5,932 nt of DNA, taken from contig DFIS01000061.1 of the NCBI GenBank assembly GCA_002372175.1, positions 1-5,932 on the forward strand, in the 5' to 3' direction. The stretch's first letter is position 1. Each line of letters begins with the position of its first letter. This document shows, piece after piece, positions 5,757-5,932 of the stretch. The stretch is from Solobacterium sp. UBA3691. GTDB taxonomy: Bacteria > Bacillota_I > Bacilli_A > Erysipelotrichales > Erysipelotrichaceae. The notes under the pieces are model-generated. The model ran no database searches and was not told where the DNA came from. It saw only the letters and a program-made list of their open reading frames with translations. The translations under genes were made by a program, and so were the position numbers.

Positions 5757-5932
5757 TCAGGCTATCCCTAAGCCTTTGTTCAGTATATTGATACTCGCAT
5801 TATGATCTCTGTCGTGGATCGCATGGCAGTTCGGACACTCCCATCTCCTGACAGAGAGCTTTTTCGTCAGTGGATTCCGGTATCCGCAGCAGCTGCACGT
5901 TTGTGAGCTTGGATACATCGTTGGGACGCGGA
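5757..5932 (-). CDS. tnpB: TnpB RNA-guided nuclease, C-terminal end only
   Basis: The last 57 residues of a TnpB protein are visible; the rest lies beyond the window. TnpB is the RNA-guided DNA nuclease of IS200/IS605 elements and the ancestor of Cas12. The frame shows the C-terminal zinc ribbon, TCSCCGYRNPLTKKLSV then W-E-C-P-N-C, so the four metal-binding Cys are present as CxxC (C12 and C15 of the visible part) and CPNC. It is followed by HDRDHNASINI, which carries the final RuvC catalytic Asp, and ends NKGLGIA with TGA. All family-specific residues in this part are intact, so there is no sign of decay in what can be seen. It is co-directional with the gene the element interrupts. The downstream right end should encode its guide RNA. 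Confidence 0.92.
   Translation of the reverse strand, partial: RVPTMYPSSQTCSCCGYRNPLTKKLSVRRWECPNCHAIHDRDHNASINILNKGLGIA

Larger units (their letters stand above)
5605..5800 (-). ncRNA. Predicted omega RNA (TnpB guide RNA) region
   Basis: In this family the guide RNA covers the 3' end of tnpB, the non-coding right end and a short stretch of flank. The right end folds well: GGGTG/CACCC (5725-5729 with 5735-5739); a longer stem of TTCTTG/CAAGAA (5655-5660 with 5682-5687) continued by CAATG/CATTG (5664-5668 with 5676-5680) around a 7-base loop; and the terminal hairpin at 5633-5653. The 5' limit inside tnpB is a guess, so the upper coordinate is approximate. TnpB would use this RNA to cut DNA matching the guide. 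Confidence 0.5.
5625..5932 (-). mobile_element. IS200/IS605-family element, right end and part of tnpB
   Basis: The element enters at the window's right edge and ends at TCAA (5625-5628, minus strand). Evidence is the TnpB C-terminus, a subterminal hairpin with a bulged T, a structured non-coding 3' end of about 130 bases, and the abrupt interruption of a host reading frame exactly at TCAA. Such elements are moved by the Y1 transposase TnpA as single strands and leave no target duplication. Whether tnpA is present cannot be seen here. The left end, and its target tetranucleotide, lie outside the window. Confidence 0.85.

Overview
The window reads as chromosomal DNA from a low- to mid-GC Bacillota bacterium. 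The order is uncertain; an Erysipelotrichia- or Clostridia-like gut anaerobe is the best guess. The guess rests on protein style (bacterial-type EF-P, a Gram-positive lipoprotein with an InlB-like repeat, a stand-alone E2-like acyltransferase), strong GGAGG-type ribosome binding sites and T-tract terminators. No rRNA, tRNA or CRISPR array was seen.

Left part (1-4127), all on the minus strand. Read in transcription order from right to left it holds an alpha/beta hydrolase and a small uncharacterised protein, translationally coupled and closed by a clear terminator. Next comes an E2/CAT-fold acyltransferase-like protein whose catalytic His is replaced by Glu. Then comes a PnuC-type transporter with an unusual N-terminal extracellular extension, and finally the translation factor gene efp, which has its own good promoter and is cut by the window edge. 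These genes do not form an obvious pathway. The only tight functional coupling visible is the hydrolase/small-protein pair.

Middle (4128-5204). A divergent promoter region separates the hydrolase from a plus-strand lipoprotein gene that ends in its own terminator.

Right part (5205-5932), minus strand. A strong terminator closes the remains of a protein-coding gene. The remnant carries an in-frame amber codon and is then cut off abruptly by the right end of an IS200/IS605-family element. The element shows the C-terminal end of TnpB (zinc ribbon plus final RuvC motif), a structured 3' region expected to encode the TnpB guide RNA (omega RNA), a subterminal hairpin with a single bulged T, and a TCAA end. 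The sequence just past TCAA, inside the broken gene, would be the omega-RNA guide. This TnpB/guide-RNA end is the most interesting system in the window, although its family is known.
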